This document shows, piece by piece, positions 1 through 13,700 of a stretch of 64,000 nucleotides of DNA. Position 1 is the stretch's first letter. Each line of letters starts with the position of its first letter. This stretch comes from Varroa destructor (taxonomy: Eukaryota; Arthropoda; Arachnida; Mesostigmata; Varroidae). The stretch lies in assembly GCF_002443255.2 (NCBI RefSeq), contig NW_019211457.1:45363775-45427774 (forward strand). Direction: 5' to 3'. A program made the translations under genes and the position numbers. Under the pieces are notes generated by a model. That model searched no databases. It saw only the letters and a program-made list of their open reading frames with translations, and had not been told where the DNA came from.

Positions 1-3000
1 TGCCCCTGTTGACGCTGGACAGACGAAGATCGATGGCGAAGATTTGGCTATCGATGCTTTGTGATGGTGGTGCTTGCCGGTGTCCTTGTCAAAGCTGTTC
101 CTTGACGTCTGTGCGTCCACGATTACAGGCGCATTCGATAGGCTAGAAAAATACTGTTGCTCGTAGCGGCAGACAATGATCATTTGAGGACAATCGCATG
201 ACGCGTTTGGTGGATGGAGATGCTGTGAAACGCGATCGTTTCGTAGCTGTGAAAAAACAGGGCCGGTGTCGAACTTTATGGCGCACTCATTTTTAATTGA
301 AGCGTACTATTTTAGTAAATGTCTACCCTGCTCGATACGGATGGCTTAATCTAAGCTAATTGACGGTTTGAGCGTCGTGCCGTCAAGATCATTGGCGATA
401 TGCACTATGCGATTTGTACGACTAAACTTGCTTACTTGGGTATTCGATGGACAGAATTATCGGAAGCACGTCTGCACTATTACCGTTGCGAGAAACAACG
501 CTTGACAGAATCAAGGCTGTTTTATAGTTAACTCATTGTCAGATTAGTTATAGACTCAGATGAGGTGTACGCCTGATCTGTGATACAATCCGCGCTGTGT
601 GAAGATCAGACATTGACCACGTTTTCATGTCTGTATGAGCCACTGCATACGTTGTTAGCGAATTTTCGAAATTGACACATCGTAAGGCTGAACAATGTGT
701 GATACGGCACAGCCTGGGTTTACGGCCCGTTGCGCAGTGACGTGTATGTCAAAAACAGACCTTGCCAAAAGGCAGAAGTAGTTCGACCATTCTTTTCTTG
801 GCGTTTCACCTAAATTCTAAACTGTTTCATAAAATATTAGCCAAACGAGGTTAAGGAAAGTCCTAAGTTACAACAGAACGACTTAAACTTAAACTAGTAT
901 TGAAGCTTCTGACGCGTCGACTAGTTACTGTTCGGCTTTTCAACTCTCCAATCACATTGTCGGCCATCGTAGCGATATACTGTTCGCTACTCTGTTTCTG
1001 TCATACCATCATTGAGGTGGTGTTCCGTGTAGCCAGCATTTAGCAACTCGTTCTGTTTTCTTATCAAGGGCCCCGCATCCACGAAAATTAACGTTCTAAA
1101 CGACATACAGGACATATACGTAGAAAAAGAGAATAGATAGATAGAGAGAGTGAGTGAGAGACGTAAAATACGATGAGGCGAGGGACTTTCCAAAGTTCGC
1201 CAGTTGACTAATTCAGTGTTGTCCGGCACGATGCGCTGTGCCATCGGTCACCGCCAGCTAGACCCGCGGCTGGATAGGTTCAATGGATCGTTTTAGATAC
1301 GACGGTCAGTTTCGACTATAGAAACAAGTGATGAAGGAAGCGTTCGACAATGAAAAGTAAATGCAGAAGCTATATATTTGTCGTCACTGGAAGAACCGTC
1401 AATGCTATCAACGCACGAACAGGGTGAATCACTTATATAGGTACGAATGGTAAACATCGTCGATAGGACACAACGTGGGGATCTGGCTACTTTTCCATGG
1501 GTGCAGGTGCGTCCGTCGAAACCATCTGCTTAGAAGATAGAATTTATATTCTATCGGCGCGCAAAAGTCAATGTTACAATTAAGTTTAACTTAATTATCA
1601 TAAACGCTATACGAGATAGCGATTTGAGATAGCTCAATCAAACTAATCGATACGCAGTCAAGCGGTTTGTCATAGACATTTTTCTGGACAGTTCTCTGCG
1701 GTTAAGATGATGTCCTGGCATAGGCGACGGTGTGAGAGATGTGAGGCGAGTGATGGAGGCGCTTTTGGCAATGCCTTCCAGTCGTGGGGTCAGTATAAGC
1801 GCTCGCTGGTTGAATCGCTCTACGTGATACCACAGATAAAATGGTAATTTGATAAACCTAACTCGTTTGTCGATCCAGGAAAACGGGAGTTACAAGTCGA
1901 GGATATTATGGGCCGTGAAACGTGACCATGCTGCGAACGATCGCTGAACGTCATCAAAGCAATTCGAAACCGATGAAGATTGCTGCTTCAAAAATAAATA
2001 GATGTATTATCCTTAATTTAACTAACTATAATAATAGTAAGTTGCATCGATCAGAGGTGTTGCCAAGAACGCTTGACGATCGTTCATCTATTCCAGTTAG
2101 GTTTTCTAGAATATATTAATATTTTCTATACTATACCCATAGGATTGGTGTGCAATAAAATTGTCAGCAGATATCCTTTCAGCCATTATGCTTCCAGTAG
2201 CAAGAACGCGGATCGTACCATTTGAAGATTTCACTTACGTGTCGTTAGTGGCTTGAGGGAAACTGGCGTCCTTGATTTCCTACCCCACCTTAAAATGAAG
2301 CCTACTTTTAATCCTCGTAGGGATAATACATATGGTCCAGGTATTTTCCCAGTAGCCGAATATAGCACCGGTTGTATTGCTTTTCTTAGGCTGCTTCGAA
2401 TAGTGACAGACTGAAGCAGTTTGTGCTTAGCTCTGCACACTATCCAATTAAATATATATATATATATACTATATTTTTAAGGATGAATTTATGGTGTTGA
2501 GACAGGAGTACGTTGTAGTGTTGTCGATTTGCCACCTTCCAATAGCCTATACAGTGGTGAGTTCGATGGCTGAGTGACAAAAGACAGACGTAGAATAGAC
2601 AGGCACCGTCCGAAATAGCAGTATTTGTTTGTAATATGGTTTAATTAATATGGAGATATATATTCGTAGACTTGGTGTTTCATTCGTATTCATCGTGATC
2701 CTGAAAGGAGCGAGATACAAACAACTTGCGGTTGCTTCTACTTGAATGAATTCTTCCTTTGTACTCTTACTTGGGCAAGCAGTTCTTCAATAGACGCTGA
2801 ACACGGAACCGTCGTTGTATGGGAACAGTCATTATAAAATGATCATCATTTCGTATGGTAAATAGCCGGGCTCGGTGTAAGGATCGAGACAGGATAAACA
2901 GTTTCCAGCCCACATATTCTTCGCCATCTTCATCCTGCGAGGGGCTTAGTGCTACTATTTAGGTTGTGTTGTCTTAGTTATCCCTACGGTGTACCTTTAT

Positions 3001-4376
3001 GTCACTAGTACCAGTAGTATCATTGCCCGATAAAATGAATGATACAACATAATGGGTACGAAATGCCGCCGCTGCTGCCTGCCGCTACTGGTGAAGAAGC
3101 TATGTGCCCGAGATGTGGCACGGTGTGTGGGGTTTAGGCCCGTCTTGTCCTAAAGTATCAAAGCTCTAGGTAGCAATTTCACTAAAATATCACCATCCTA
3201 CGGTTGTTCTAACAGTTTCTGAATCTAAATCGGTAATAGGTTTAACGGAGGGCCTTACCACTCCGCGGTTAACGCCCTAGTGAAGGTCCACGTGCCACTC
3301 GCGTACGCGGTTTTCGTTTCTAATCCTTGTGGTCACTCATATAATAAGAACTCAGAAACTTGTGGCGTGAATATTGTCCATGTTAAGCTTATGGCTGTCT
3401 GCGAAACGTAGAATTACTGAAACTTCCTATGAAATATACTGGTCGGCGGTATGACCATTGTTCAGTAGATCTACTATAATGTATTCCTTAATTTCTAAAC
3501 ATTAATACGATCAATAGCGACATGTGGATGCAAAAGAAGCTTCAGTAGAGGGGCTTACCATAAAATTCGTTTACTTTATGGCACCGTGAAAATTTTTGTT
3601 TTACATAGTTAAGGGTTTGGCTGTGTTGTTTGGCGAATTCTATTGTATTACAAAGGTTTGCTTTGGAACTAGATTGTTCCGAAATGATAGACCAAGTGTT
3701 AGAATCCACTTAGTTATCATGTATATCTGATTAAATCCTCTGAACGTAGAGTAAAAGTGTGAAGCAGAAGAGATTTTCTGAGTAGTGACAGCATATCGTC
3801 GTGCATTTAGAGACAGTTCTGAGAGTGTTAAAGGAGTTACAATTCTGCGTTCAGACCTCCTGTCTTCCATTGAGTCCTTCATTGCCTCCCGTCGCTCATG
3901 TACGTCGCGTAGATATACCGCGAAGTCGTTATTTTCAATATAGCACGACAAGATGCGTTCGTTGCCTGTTTTTCAAAGCCACAACGTTGGGGCGCTTCAA
4001 ACTGGGTCCATGTTAACCAGACATGATTCACGACGTTTGCGACCCAACCATTATGCTGGATATATTGCAGTGGCCTAAATGCCCCATCTGGGTCACTCTG
4101 TTCGTTTACGTTATGACGATTAGCTTCGACCTAGCGATTAGCGTAATAGCGGAATAGGCTTATGCCATAGATAATGCCGATGTACATGTGAAAGCCTGGA
4201 AATCGGACGATATCAACATGTTGAATTGCGATGTCCACTATTGTTCATAATCACGGATCTTGAAGAAATGCATCCTCGTTTTGTCACCTTTTATATTTCT
4301 AACGACAATGACAATGGAAAGGAGACAGCGCTTTGCTTTCTATGAGTTAATATTTTTATTGCCTTCTTTGTTGCAG
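1..4376. other. 5' flank or intron, no gene supported
   Basis: This stretch precedes the first recognisable exon of the PP2C-like gene. That exon begins with the third base of a split codon, so at least one more exon lies upstream, here or outside the window. I looked for an ATG exon with a donor leaving two bases and found none that convinced me. The region holds only short random open frames, a (GATA/GAGT)-like low-complexity patch near 1133-1160 and a short (TA) run near 2452-2468. Confidence 0.6.
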
Positions 4377-4789
4377 TGAGACTGGTGTCTTTGACAGCTT
4401 TAATGGCCATTCAGTTAACGGGCGCCAGCCTGGACAAAGTGGTGGGGGCGGCGGGAGTAAAACGCCGGGTGATGGGCCGGCTTCGGCGGACGCAGAAAAC
4501 GGCGTGGTTCCGGAGATCCGGCACGGAAAATCTTGCTTCGACCTTCCAAGCCACGCGTTGGCATACATGCGTCCGCGGGTGGTCGCGGCTCACACCGGAC
4601 CCAATCGAGGCTTATGCTCCGTCACGCCAGATCCAATCAACGCTGAGTCGAGTAGCAACGTGAATGAGGTCCCCATACAACAGGTTGAGCAGCAGCGGCA
4701 GAAGCAGAAAGCCACACCAAAGGCATTCTTTCCTACTCTCGACACGAGCATGGAGTTCATCGATGAATCTTCGCCGAAGAGATCACAAG
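4377..4789 (+). CDS. PP2C-like gene, first visible coding exon
   Basis: The acceptor ttgttgcag ends at 4376 and the donor caag/gtatgt starts at 4790. The exon enters with the third base of a codon and leaves with one base (g). It encodes 137 residues of low-complexity linker, including a run of five Gly, a Gln/Lys-rich QQVEQQRQKQK stretch and MEFIDESSPKRSQ just before the phosphatase domain. Phase matches the next exon exactly. Two other open frames overlap it but do not connect to the downstream domain. Confidence 0.85.
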
Positions 4790-7700
4790 GTATGTATGTA
4801 TAATGAGTAGGACCTAGAAGAAGGAAGAGAATTAAACAGGGAGCCTGTTATAACAGGTTAGGCGTGTGGAATAAAAAAAAAACTTTACTAAAAACGCACT
4901 CATTTTACTAATTTTTTGTTCTCGTCGACACGCTTTTTCAGTTCTAATCCTCTCTGTGTTGAGCGACCTCCTAAGATCTTCAGTTTGAAACTTCATGCCT
5001 ACGCCATTATGGTCCGTAACGTGGGCACCGAACCTAAGCAGTTCAGTTCTTCGGGCCTTAAGCAACTGAACGCAGTAAGCGTCCTCTTACCTCGTTGTAT
5101 TTCGCAGATGTTAAAGCGTACGTGTGAGGTAGCGTCTTCGATTGGAAGCGCTGAAGTTTCAGTGGTTTCACGGGCTCTAAAGGGATTGCACGCTTCTACA
5201 CATAAACGCTGTAAGCCGATTAGATATGAGAAGATTCAAATTAATCGTTGAGGGGCAAGCCTTTTTTACATTAATATCTAGAGTCATACTTCCTCGCATT
5301 CACAGACGGAAACATATGTAATTCGTAATGTGTCACTTAGTTTCTGTCAATTGGACTAAAAACAGGAACTCTTTCAATGAAGAACAGAAAGCACGTTTTC
5401 GCATTTTTTGACTCCCCCCACCATATTCGGCTATCAAATGAGTGGATACTTTCTCTGAAACGGTGAATCCGAAATAAGTTTCCACTATACGATAGCTAAA
5501 CGAAGTCATAGAACAGGCACGAAAATATCAAGAAATACCTCATATCAATGTAATCGATAGATATTCTGGAATGGCTGGTTTGACTATGTAAGCGTATTCA
5601 TTTTTCTGTTCCGCAGTAAATGCATATACAATACATGCGGGCAATGCACGTACAGGTAACGTGCTGGCGATCGGCAACATTTTTTAGCCAATTGTACCAT
5701 AAAACTTTTCACGTCACCGCCAGCGAAGTGGACACACTCGCACATGTTGGATAGTTATTTGAAGACCTGCGATGTTTCGACACTGCTCGATCTCTCGCCA
5801 ACTGTTTTGCAGATTATTTCGTTGCCTTCACCCACCACCATCGCTAACGATGCCCCGAGGCGTGTGCCACTAGGTGATCGTAAGTAATTCCATGACGAAA
5901 TGAAGTTGGAACATTTTTTGTTAGTAGTCATGTTACAGCAATCTGCTGCTACTGGTATCATGGCCGTTCGCCTGTGTTAATTCGTATGTATTATATGCCA
6001 CAAAGACTGGCCACGTAACAGAAAAACAACGCTTAAGTATTGAGGGTCCGAAGGAACGCAACGGGACACTATTTGTTAAGCAAAACTGATTTATCACGAC
6101 CGACCGTACGAATCTGTCCGGGCTGTTAGGGAGTCGCACGACAAATGAATACAGTTTGAACGCAGAATTTTGCCTTGCTACGTTCCGGTGAGTGCTGGAG
6201 CGCGACGACCGGATAATAACAGCGTCTCGTTTTCTGCATAGGGATACTAGTAGATTTAGGGAAGCACCGATCCTTTGAATTATGCATTGAAAGGTAGATG
6301 CCAAATGAGTTCCAGTGTTGCAATTTCGTTTAAGCGGCATGTTTTTCATGGGAGTTATTAAAAAACAACGTCAAACCCTTGAAAAAATCAGGCAATCCGA
6401 GGCAAATCCTCCCTGTGCGTTATCTAATTGTCAACAGACTGACGTGGTCGTAGGGTCGGAGACAATGTCAAATATGAATTTTGGATGTTGGAGTTGGAAA
6501 AAAAAATACATACTTGGCCAGAGTTTGAGCCTCAGTAGCAAACGACACAGACAGATATCTAGGTCATTTCAAAAATATGGATATAAAATCTAGGCTACAT
6601 CGTTTGGCTAGTATCAGCGTCAAACGAGACCGCCTCTTCACTTAACGATGATTCACCTACTTCATGAAAAACCTATGATGGAATAAAATCTTCTTGGAGT
6701 TATTTAAATTAAACTAGAACAGTCTGCAGCGCCAGTGCATGCAGCGCCAGTGCATGCAGCGCCAGTGCAGACGCGACACCGAACGCCTTTTGCTCAACAC
6801 GCCCTTCGATATTCCATTTAATCTTCATACGTCCATGATGTGTTTTTCGTATATCTTAGAGAGAACCGATGGCCGCCGAGGATAGCCATGGCATCAAGCA
6901 TACATCTTCGACGCTCGGTTATTTACCGGTGAAGCTCTTTTTAACAGTGTGAGTTTCTCAATCCATAGCTCTCGTCAGTCACGTGTTAGTAACCGATACG
7001 TGATTCGAGCGAGACGTTTAAAACGGCGAAATTATCTTCCCATTACCGTTACTGATTGCGAGGATACTGGGGAAGTAATTGGTTTGGTAACTTGTTTTTA
7101 TCCTAGCACAATTAAACATCAAAGTGTTAAGCCGACGGATAATTTCAGTATATTATCAAGCTACTAAACATTTGCTGTGTCTTAATTAATTTTTTAAGTG
7201 TTTATGTTTTTTAGAAAGCTAGCCTAAAGTCGACAAAGTTGAATTCGGGTTATTTTTAACGAAAATTTACCGTCATATTTTGAAAGATGATAACGAATCC
7301 CCGTGGCTTTGGGGGCGCTCACGTTCATCTATGTAAACGTGTATGTTTCTTGGTCCACTGTGATTCGCCGACCCGCATTCCGACATCTATAAAACAAAAA
7401 ACAACCTTGTTAACTACCACCGCGGCAATTGCAATGGTTACTATAGTAAAACGATGAATCGTGGATTCATGCAATGTCCATAGCCAGCTATTGAAATAAC
7501 AGATAACATTACAGTGATAATTTGTACCAGAAGTCGATGCTGTCAATTTTCCGCATTTCTGGTCATGATGAAGCTCTCACTATACGATAGCGAGCACAGA
7601 CGTTATCAGGCGATGAGGTGTCTGCAAGTCCTATGATGGCGGTGACAAGCAGCCTTATTTGAACATCGTTTTTACCACTGTCTCGGATCATCGTCTCTGT

Positions 7701-10700
7701 CTGTTTCACAAGCTAGTGATATGATATCGCTGCGTATTTTTGATACTACACCTTTTTTGCTGCTGCTGCTGTTGCGGTTGTTATTGACAGATTTTGGCAG
7801 ATGCTTATGTAGATTGCCGGATTAAACGTTCATTTAGATGCGGACCTCATAAGACCACAATAATCATTATGCTGATCCATACTTACGGCGACGGTTCCCT
7901 TACGCCGCGTCGTGCGTCACTCGCCGAAATTACTGAGAGCGGTGTCACTTATTATATTGCATAGGCTCATTCAGCCACCCAGAAGATGCGCTTACTGAAG
8001 ACTCATCACCGCTGCTGCTGTTATTGTTGCTGATGTGCCTGACGCACTCGCTGGTTGCGCCAAACATGCCACAAGAATGGGGAAGAGCGCTGTTATCTGT
8101 AATGCCGCGTTACGTGCTTTGTTCGTGCATGTCACAGAGCACTTCGACAGAATAAGTGAGAGAGCATTAGCTAGACTGAGGTGCATTTACGATCTGTATT
8201 TATTACATAATATATCTATATCTGGCCAAGTGGCGTCGGGTCTGCTGCTAAATTAAGTAAGCGCGTGCTCACTATGCTAGTAACTATAAAAGACAGCGAC
8301 TGATATAAAACAGTGACATCATTCACTGGCATCAATGTAATCATTTATCAGCAGAATAAAGGTACAATGCGATATTTGAGTATGTTATAAGGTCCGTCAC
8401 TCTTGCTAAGGACACGAGGCGGCCTAATCTACAAATTCTGTCGTAGCCAGCCCACCAGTGAGTCAGTCAGTCAGTCAGTCAGTCTGTTATTTTCGTAATT
8501 CCCCTATGTCTCCATTTTCTCCGCTGGTCATAGGCAAATTGTCGAATAAAACTCGCCTTGTGGCCCTGTTTTATTCTGTCTTGTCTCGGTTCGATGAATA
8601 AATGGATGAATGCAATTTGTTCAGCGATCGTTGTTATGATTCTCGCTGTCGATGCCACACGATCAACACTGATGGAAACAACCACACGCACGCACATACA
8701 CACACCCGCATGCACACATACGTGCGTAAATACGTATACACGCACACCCAACAACTATGTTTGATAGTTGATCTGGTATCCGCAACGCCGGCAGCGGCCG
8801 CGCAACAAAGGTTGCTGGCAACGTTCACTCAGTCCTTTGATATGATTTACGGTTGACTTTGATAAACTGTTGATGCTTTTCGAAGAACGACGCCTACTAA
8901 ATGGGTACTGTTAAAATTTTAGAAGCGGGAGCAGCAGTGGAAAAGGCATGAAGCGTATATAAACGCATATGCACGTCTAGTAGACATTGAATATAGCCTC
9001 ATAGCATATGTGTTCAATTTCAATGGTCGACCCCCTGATCCTGCTACGGTACTAGCGCTAGTGGAATTGCCTCTCCACCCTGTCATCCCAGAAAAGTGTA
9101 ACTACAACGATAAGCCAGACTAGGATGGCATGCTCCGCGGTTCGTACGAGACCCCTAACTGTATAAAGAGGAAACATTAAAATTAAGATTTAAGATTTGT
9201 AAGGTTTCAAGTCCCTTTTTGTAGTTTACGTTAAGATATGGTGGTTACTGTTCATATCGTCTGATAGTGTACCACGACGTGATTGAATCAAAGAACAATT
9301 GGGACCATATATTATGGCATACATAATTCAAGCTTCTCTTTTGCATAAATATTACCCTATTGTCCCTGCAGAGAGGGTAATCTCAGCATGCGCTTTTTTT
9401 ACCAGGATCTTGCAGGCTTGTCCTATTGGCATGTTCTTTTTATTACGTTAACACGATATAAATTGCTCGAGACCACTTTTGCTTTCATAAACACGACTGT
9501 GGGAGCTGCTATTTTTGGCCTATAATATGGCTAAATGTAGGCCTCTTTCGTGGGGGGTCCATATTAGATTTCAAACAGAAACCAAACCGAGTTACAGGTG
9601 TTGTGATTTCTTGTTCGTTCTCTTGAATAGATGGGACGAGGTCTTTCAATAAAATCCATTTCACCTGTCTATAGTGTTACGGTTTTCTTTTTTTGCGGGC
9701 GGATGCAGCAGAAGGCGATCCAAATAGAATTCGTGGAGCATTTCAAACAGGAAATTTCCAATATTTCTGAAGAGCCCCCCTTAGCTATACAGCCATCTTG
9801 ATCTCTCTCGTTCTTTTAGTTACTTTCTCCCGGAACAGACATCTACTTGCAGATGGTAGGATTTCCATATCCTCTGACTTCTCGATAGACCGACCATCCA
9901 TCCGATCTTTCTTCCTATCTTCTTTAAAGTATTGCACGCCTAGTAAAAGTGTTGGCTATCATTTGACTTGTAGTACCCTTATTTCTGTCGTCTAATGGAA
10001 TACAGTTATAGGGGAAAAAAACGTGAATTATAAATTCTCTGCAAAGCAATACAAAACAAGAGTGCTGAGGCCTTTAGTAGAAAAGCTAGTTGCTGGGAGT
10101 CAGTTACGGAAAATATTTAGCATTTTCTGTAAAACGTAGTTTTCTCTATTTAGCTGCAGGAATCCGTTACATTATTTTTGATTTTTACAATGATATGCAA
10201 CATACTGAAGCTTTCGAAGGCTTGACAGATGGGAGACAGAGCACTTAGATCTGCTTCTTGTGAGTGGAAAACAGAAACTTCCGGAAAAACTTGTGGGCTA
10301 ACAGCCATCCGACTCGCATATAAAACGACTCTTTTTTTGGGTTTTATTGATCACACTCAAATAAATGATCGAACCCACAGCTTTCATCTCCAGGAACCCT
10401 TACAGAACTTTTAACCCATGGAACCGGAGGCAAGCAAGCCCTTTGTTTCGATTAACCATTTCAGTTTCTATATGGTTCTGGAAAGGTGTTGCCCGTGTTT
10501 CGCCTAGTATAACAAAGTATTGTACATAAGCATTGTAACCCGTCGGCTCATTAGAGATTTAATAACGTCCTTCAGCTTTGTCAGAGCGCTGATTACTTGG
10601 AAATTTATAATATCGGGTTATATTGCGCGTGTGTTTTGTGGTTGTCATTGTACGAAGCTACAGGCTGAGCCTGTGTTGGGTAATACGCACAGAGTACTAT

Positions 10701-13700
10701 GCTAGGCCAGTTTGAAAAGCAATGCCTTTGTCTTTTACGCAGTCGAATGCTTTAAAACTAAATTTTAGACAAGCAGGCTATGAATTGAAGGTGTACAAGC
10801 TACGTGCTGCTACTTAATGAAGGAAGAGTGCGTCGAATTCTGCCAGTAAACTTTAATTTAGACATGTTTTTCTTCTATATGTCGATTAACTGAAGGCTAT
10901 CCTGGAACCAGTTTAGTTAGAACCCGATCAGTTGATACAGGACTTGCCTACAGGACTACGAAGATCAGATCCTCAATCTACCCCCTAAGTACATTTATTA
11001 TGCGTACATAACGATTTCATCATCGTTTGTATTCATATCAAGTTTGTTTATTTACCGTAATCGAAAACCTCATAAAAACTTTATAAATACAGAGCAACAG
11101 CACAATATCTCAATATCGAAGAGGGTGTATAGAATTCATTCGAATTCCGTTAATCGTGTTCATCAGCTGAGTGGAGCAGGAGATGTTTGAGGACTCGAGT
11201 ACCCCTACTCTTTAACAAAAGAGATACGGTGACAATGCGCTAATCAGGATCCTAGCTATAGTCTGGTTACACTTCAGCACTAACTTATCACCATGAGATA
11301 TTCTGATTACAGGTAAACCGTACCTTTTGGATAGTCACTATATCGTCTCCATAACGATATATTGAAAACGATACTTTTCTTAATATGACTCCAGAAAGAC
11401 TCTCCTGTTGGTGTTCACTATGTCAGATCTCTTAATAAAGAAATGAACGGATCTTGCAGAGGGAAAGCACATTACTTATGATCTTCATATGAAGCTACTC
11501 TGGCGTAGGCGGTGAAGAAATCTGACGAAATCTCTGACAGTTACGTAAAGAATAAACACTATTATCAAGCTGGATGAGGAAACTGGATGGTTGTTACAAA
11601 AGACCGCTTCTCCGTAGGTTGGCCGGTTTGTACCAATCACAGCAGTATTGTGTAAAACATCGTGATTAGATAAAAAGCACTAGTAAGTAAAGCTGTACGT
11701 GATAAGGGGATACGGATAATTAGCAAAATCTTTTAGTTCTGTTGAGGTTTTCTGTGCGAAGGTGCTTAATAGATAATATGTATCGGGCAAGTAACTAAGC
11801 CTCTTATGACTCGTGTGTTATTTAATCCTTAGATGTCTGTTTAAGTCTAGTTTTCGTTTAATGTCGATCGTAGATCTAGACCCTGTGCATACCTACGGCA
11901 GATACGAATATATAGGTGGGTCGATACGACCTTAGCATGTTACCACCACCTTCATGAACCCGCCTGCTTTCAATCTTCGTAAAAGATTACAATCTTTATC
12001 TAGCTGGCCTTAGTTATCTATGCGAATTACGCGCCAAAGGATGCATGCATACGGAGAAAGCCGATTTTTCATAACAATTCAGTTTTGCGTTGAGTTGCAA
12101 AGTGACGCACGTTTGCAGCTCCGGGTTCTCGTCGACTTCGACCGCTATTCCGCTCCACCCCACTTTCCTCGTTAGCTCTGGCTTTGCTAGCGTTTGTAAG
12201 GTCTGAAATCGATTCTACGATCCCTGAGGGACTGGTGCCGCTTACAACGACGAAAACGCTAATGGACAGACAACGAAGCGGCGGTACTTCGAACGAAGCT
12301 GTATCGAAGACGAGTCGAACCAACGAGAGATGAATGCGAACAAGAGAGCGATTCGGAGAGCAAGGGATTGAAACGACTAGACAAATGGAACGCCGATGCT
12401 CCTAGAAAGGGGACAAAAAGGGCAGGATGCGTTGAAGGGACGACAATTGAAAATACGTTGTTGTTTTTGCTAGCACCGGCGAAACCGGTCTCTGGTTGTC
12501 ATTCCGCTAAATTGGCTGTAGTTTTGTTCTTTCTTGTGTGAGAGGGTTACTCTGATGGAAAAAAGTTGGCTGAAACCTTACATTATCATGAAGGCACATA
12601 ACAATGAGGCCCGCTAACGGAACCTACATACAGATTTATCATAAAGAACATCGAACGTGACTATGTTAGTAAATATTAGTTGTGCTGTCTGTTGACCAAA
12701 TAGACCTGGGACGAAACATCGAAGTATCGAAAAATTTTTAAAGTGTTCCCATTGATATTAGATAATATCATAATAGATGCTGTTCTTTGGGAGGCTATGC
12801 TACCTTGTTGTTGCCTCTCCCCTGTCCTCCTTCTCGATCAGCTTACCTATTTTTAATCTTAGTTCTTATAAGTCGTCAGAAAATACTTGCGCTGCAAATT
12901 TTTCTCCCTAAGGTGAATTCGGTGTCTTGTGCGGTCGCGTTCAACTCCTATGATTCTTATTATCTCCTCATGCCTTTAGCTCTATACTTCGATTTGACGA
13001 AAAAAATATCTGACGGCGTCCATATAGCAATCTGCGATTAGTAGACAGAGAAATACTGACTCTCGTTAGCGAAGGCCTTTTTGCTAGCATTATCAGGTTG
13101 TATTGATTCACGGGACAAAATAAAATGAATAATACCATTTTTGCTACCCACTGTAGATCTATCTCATCAGTCTTCTGATAGTCCTGCGCGTATATCGTAT
13201 CGACAATAAGCTTTGTATCCGACATTGGCGTCCCATGCAACATCTGAGGTCAACATGATTATACGATTAGAATGGATCTGAAAAAATATGCAGTACATAT
13301 GTATAGGCCGTCCATTGTTTTCCCAAAGAGCAAGGAGGAGATGCCGCCATTCACTAACCTAATAAATAGCGTAGCCGTTTCGAGAATGAAGACGTGGGCC
13401 ATCCTCTTTGATGAGAATATAGGCCTATTTCCATTGGTTGCTTTCCCCGTTTACGGCGCATCTAATGAAGCTATCCATCTCTGGGTATAATCCGAATATT
13501 GCACTGTAATTAAATGCTTCCGTTTGGATCCGGCTCTTATCCTGTCACATAACAAACAATGAGTTGGTGAAGAAAGCTGTCGAGAACCTTTGCCACCTTG
13601 TCTATATCGGTTAGGTCACGCAGTGCCGCGTGCTGGATTAGTCTAATTTGGCCTGCCTCAATGGTATCATTACCATACTGGGGGTCAAATTAGGTAATCA

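Noticed and set aside
3063..3130. Short ATG frame with a CPRCG motif as an upstream phosphatase exon
   Set aside because: The only donor nearby leaves phase 0, whereas the 4377 exon needs two bases from its predecessor.
8602..8856. His/Thr-rich and Cys/Val-rich open frames on both strands
   Set aside because: They are translations of the CA-rich microsatellite.
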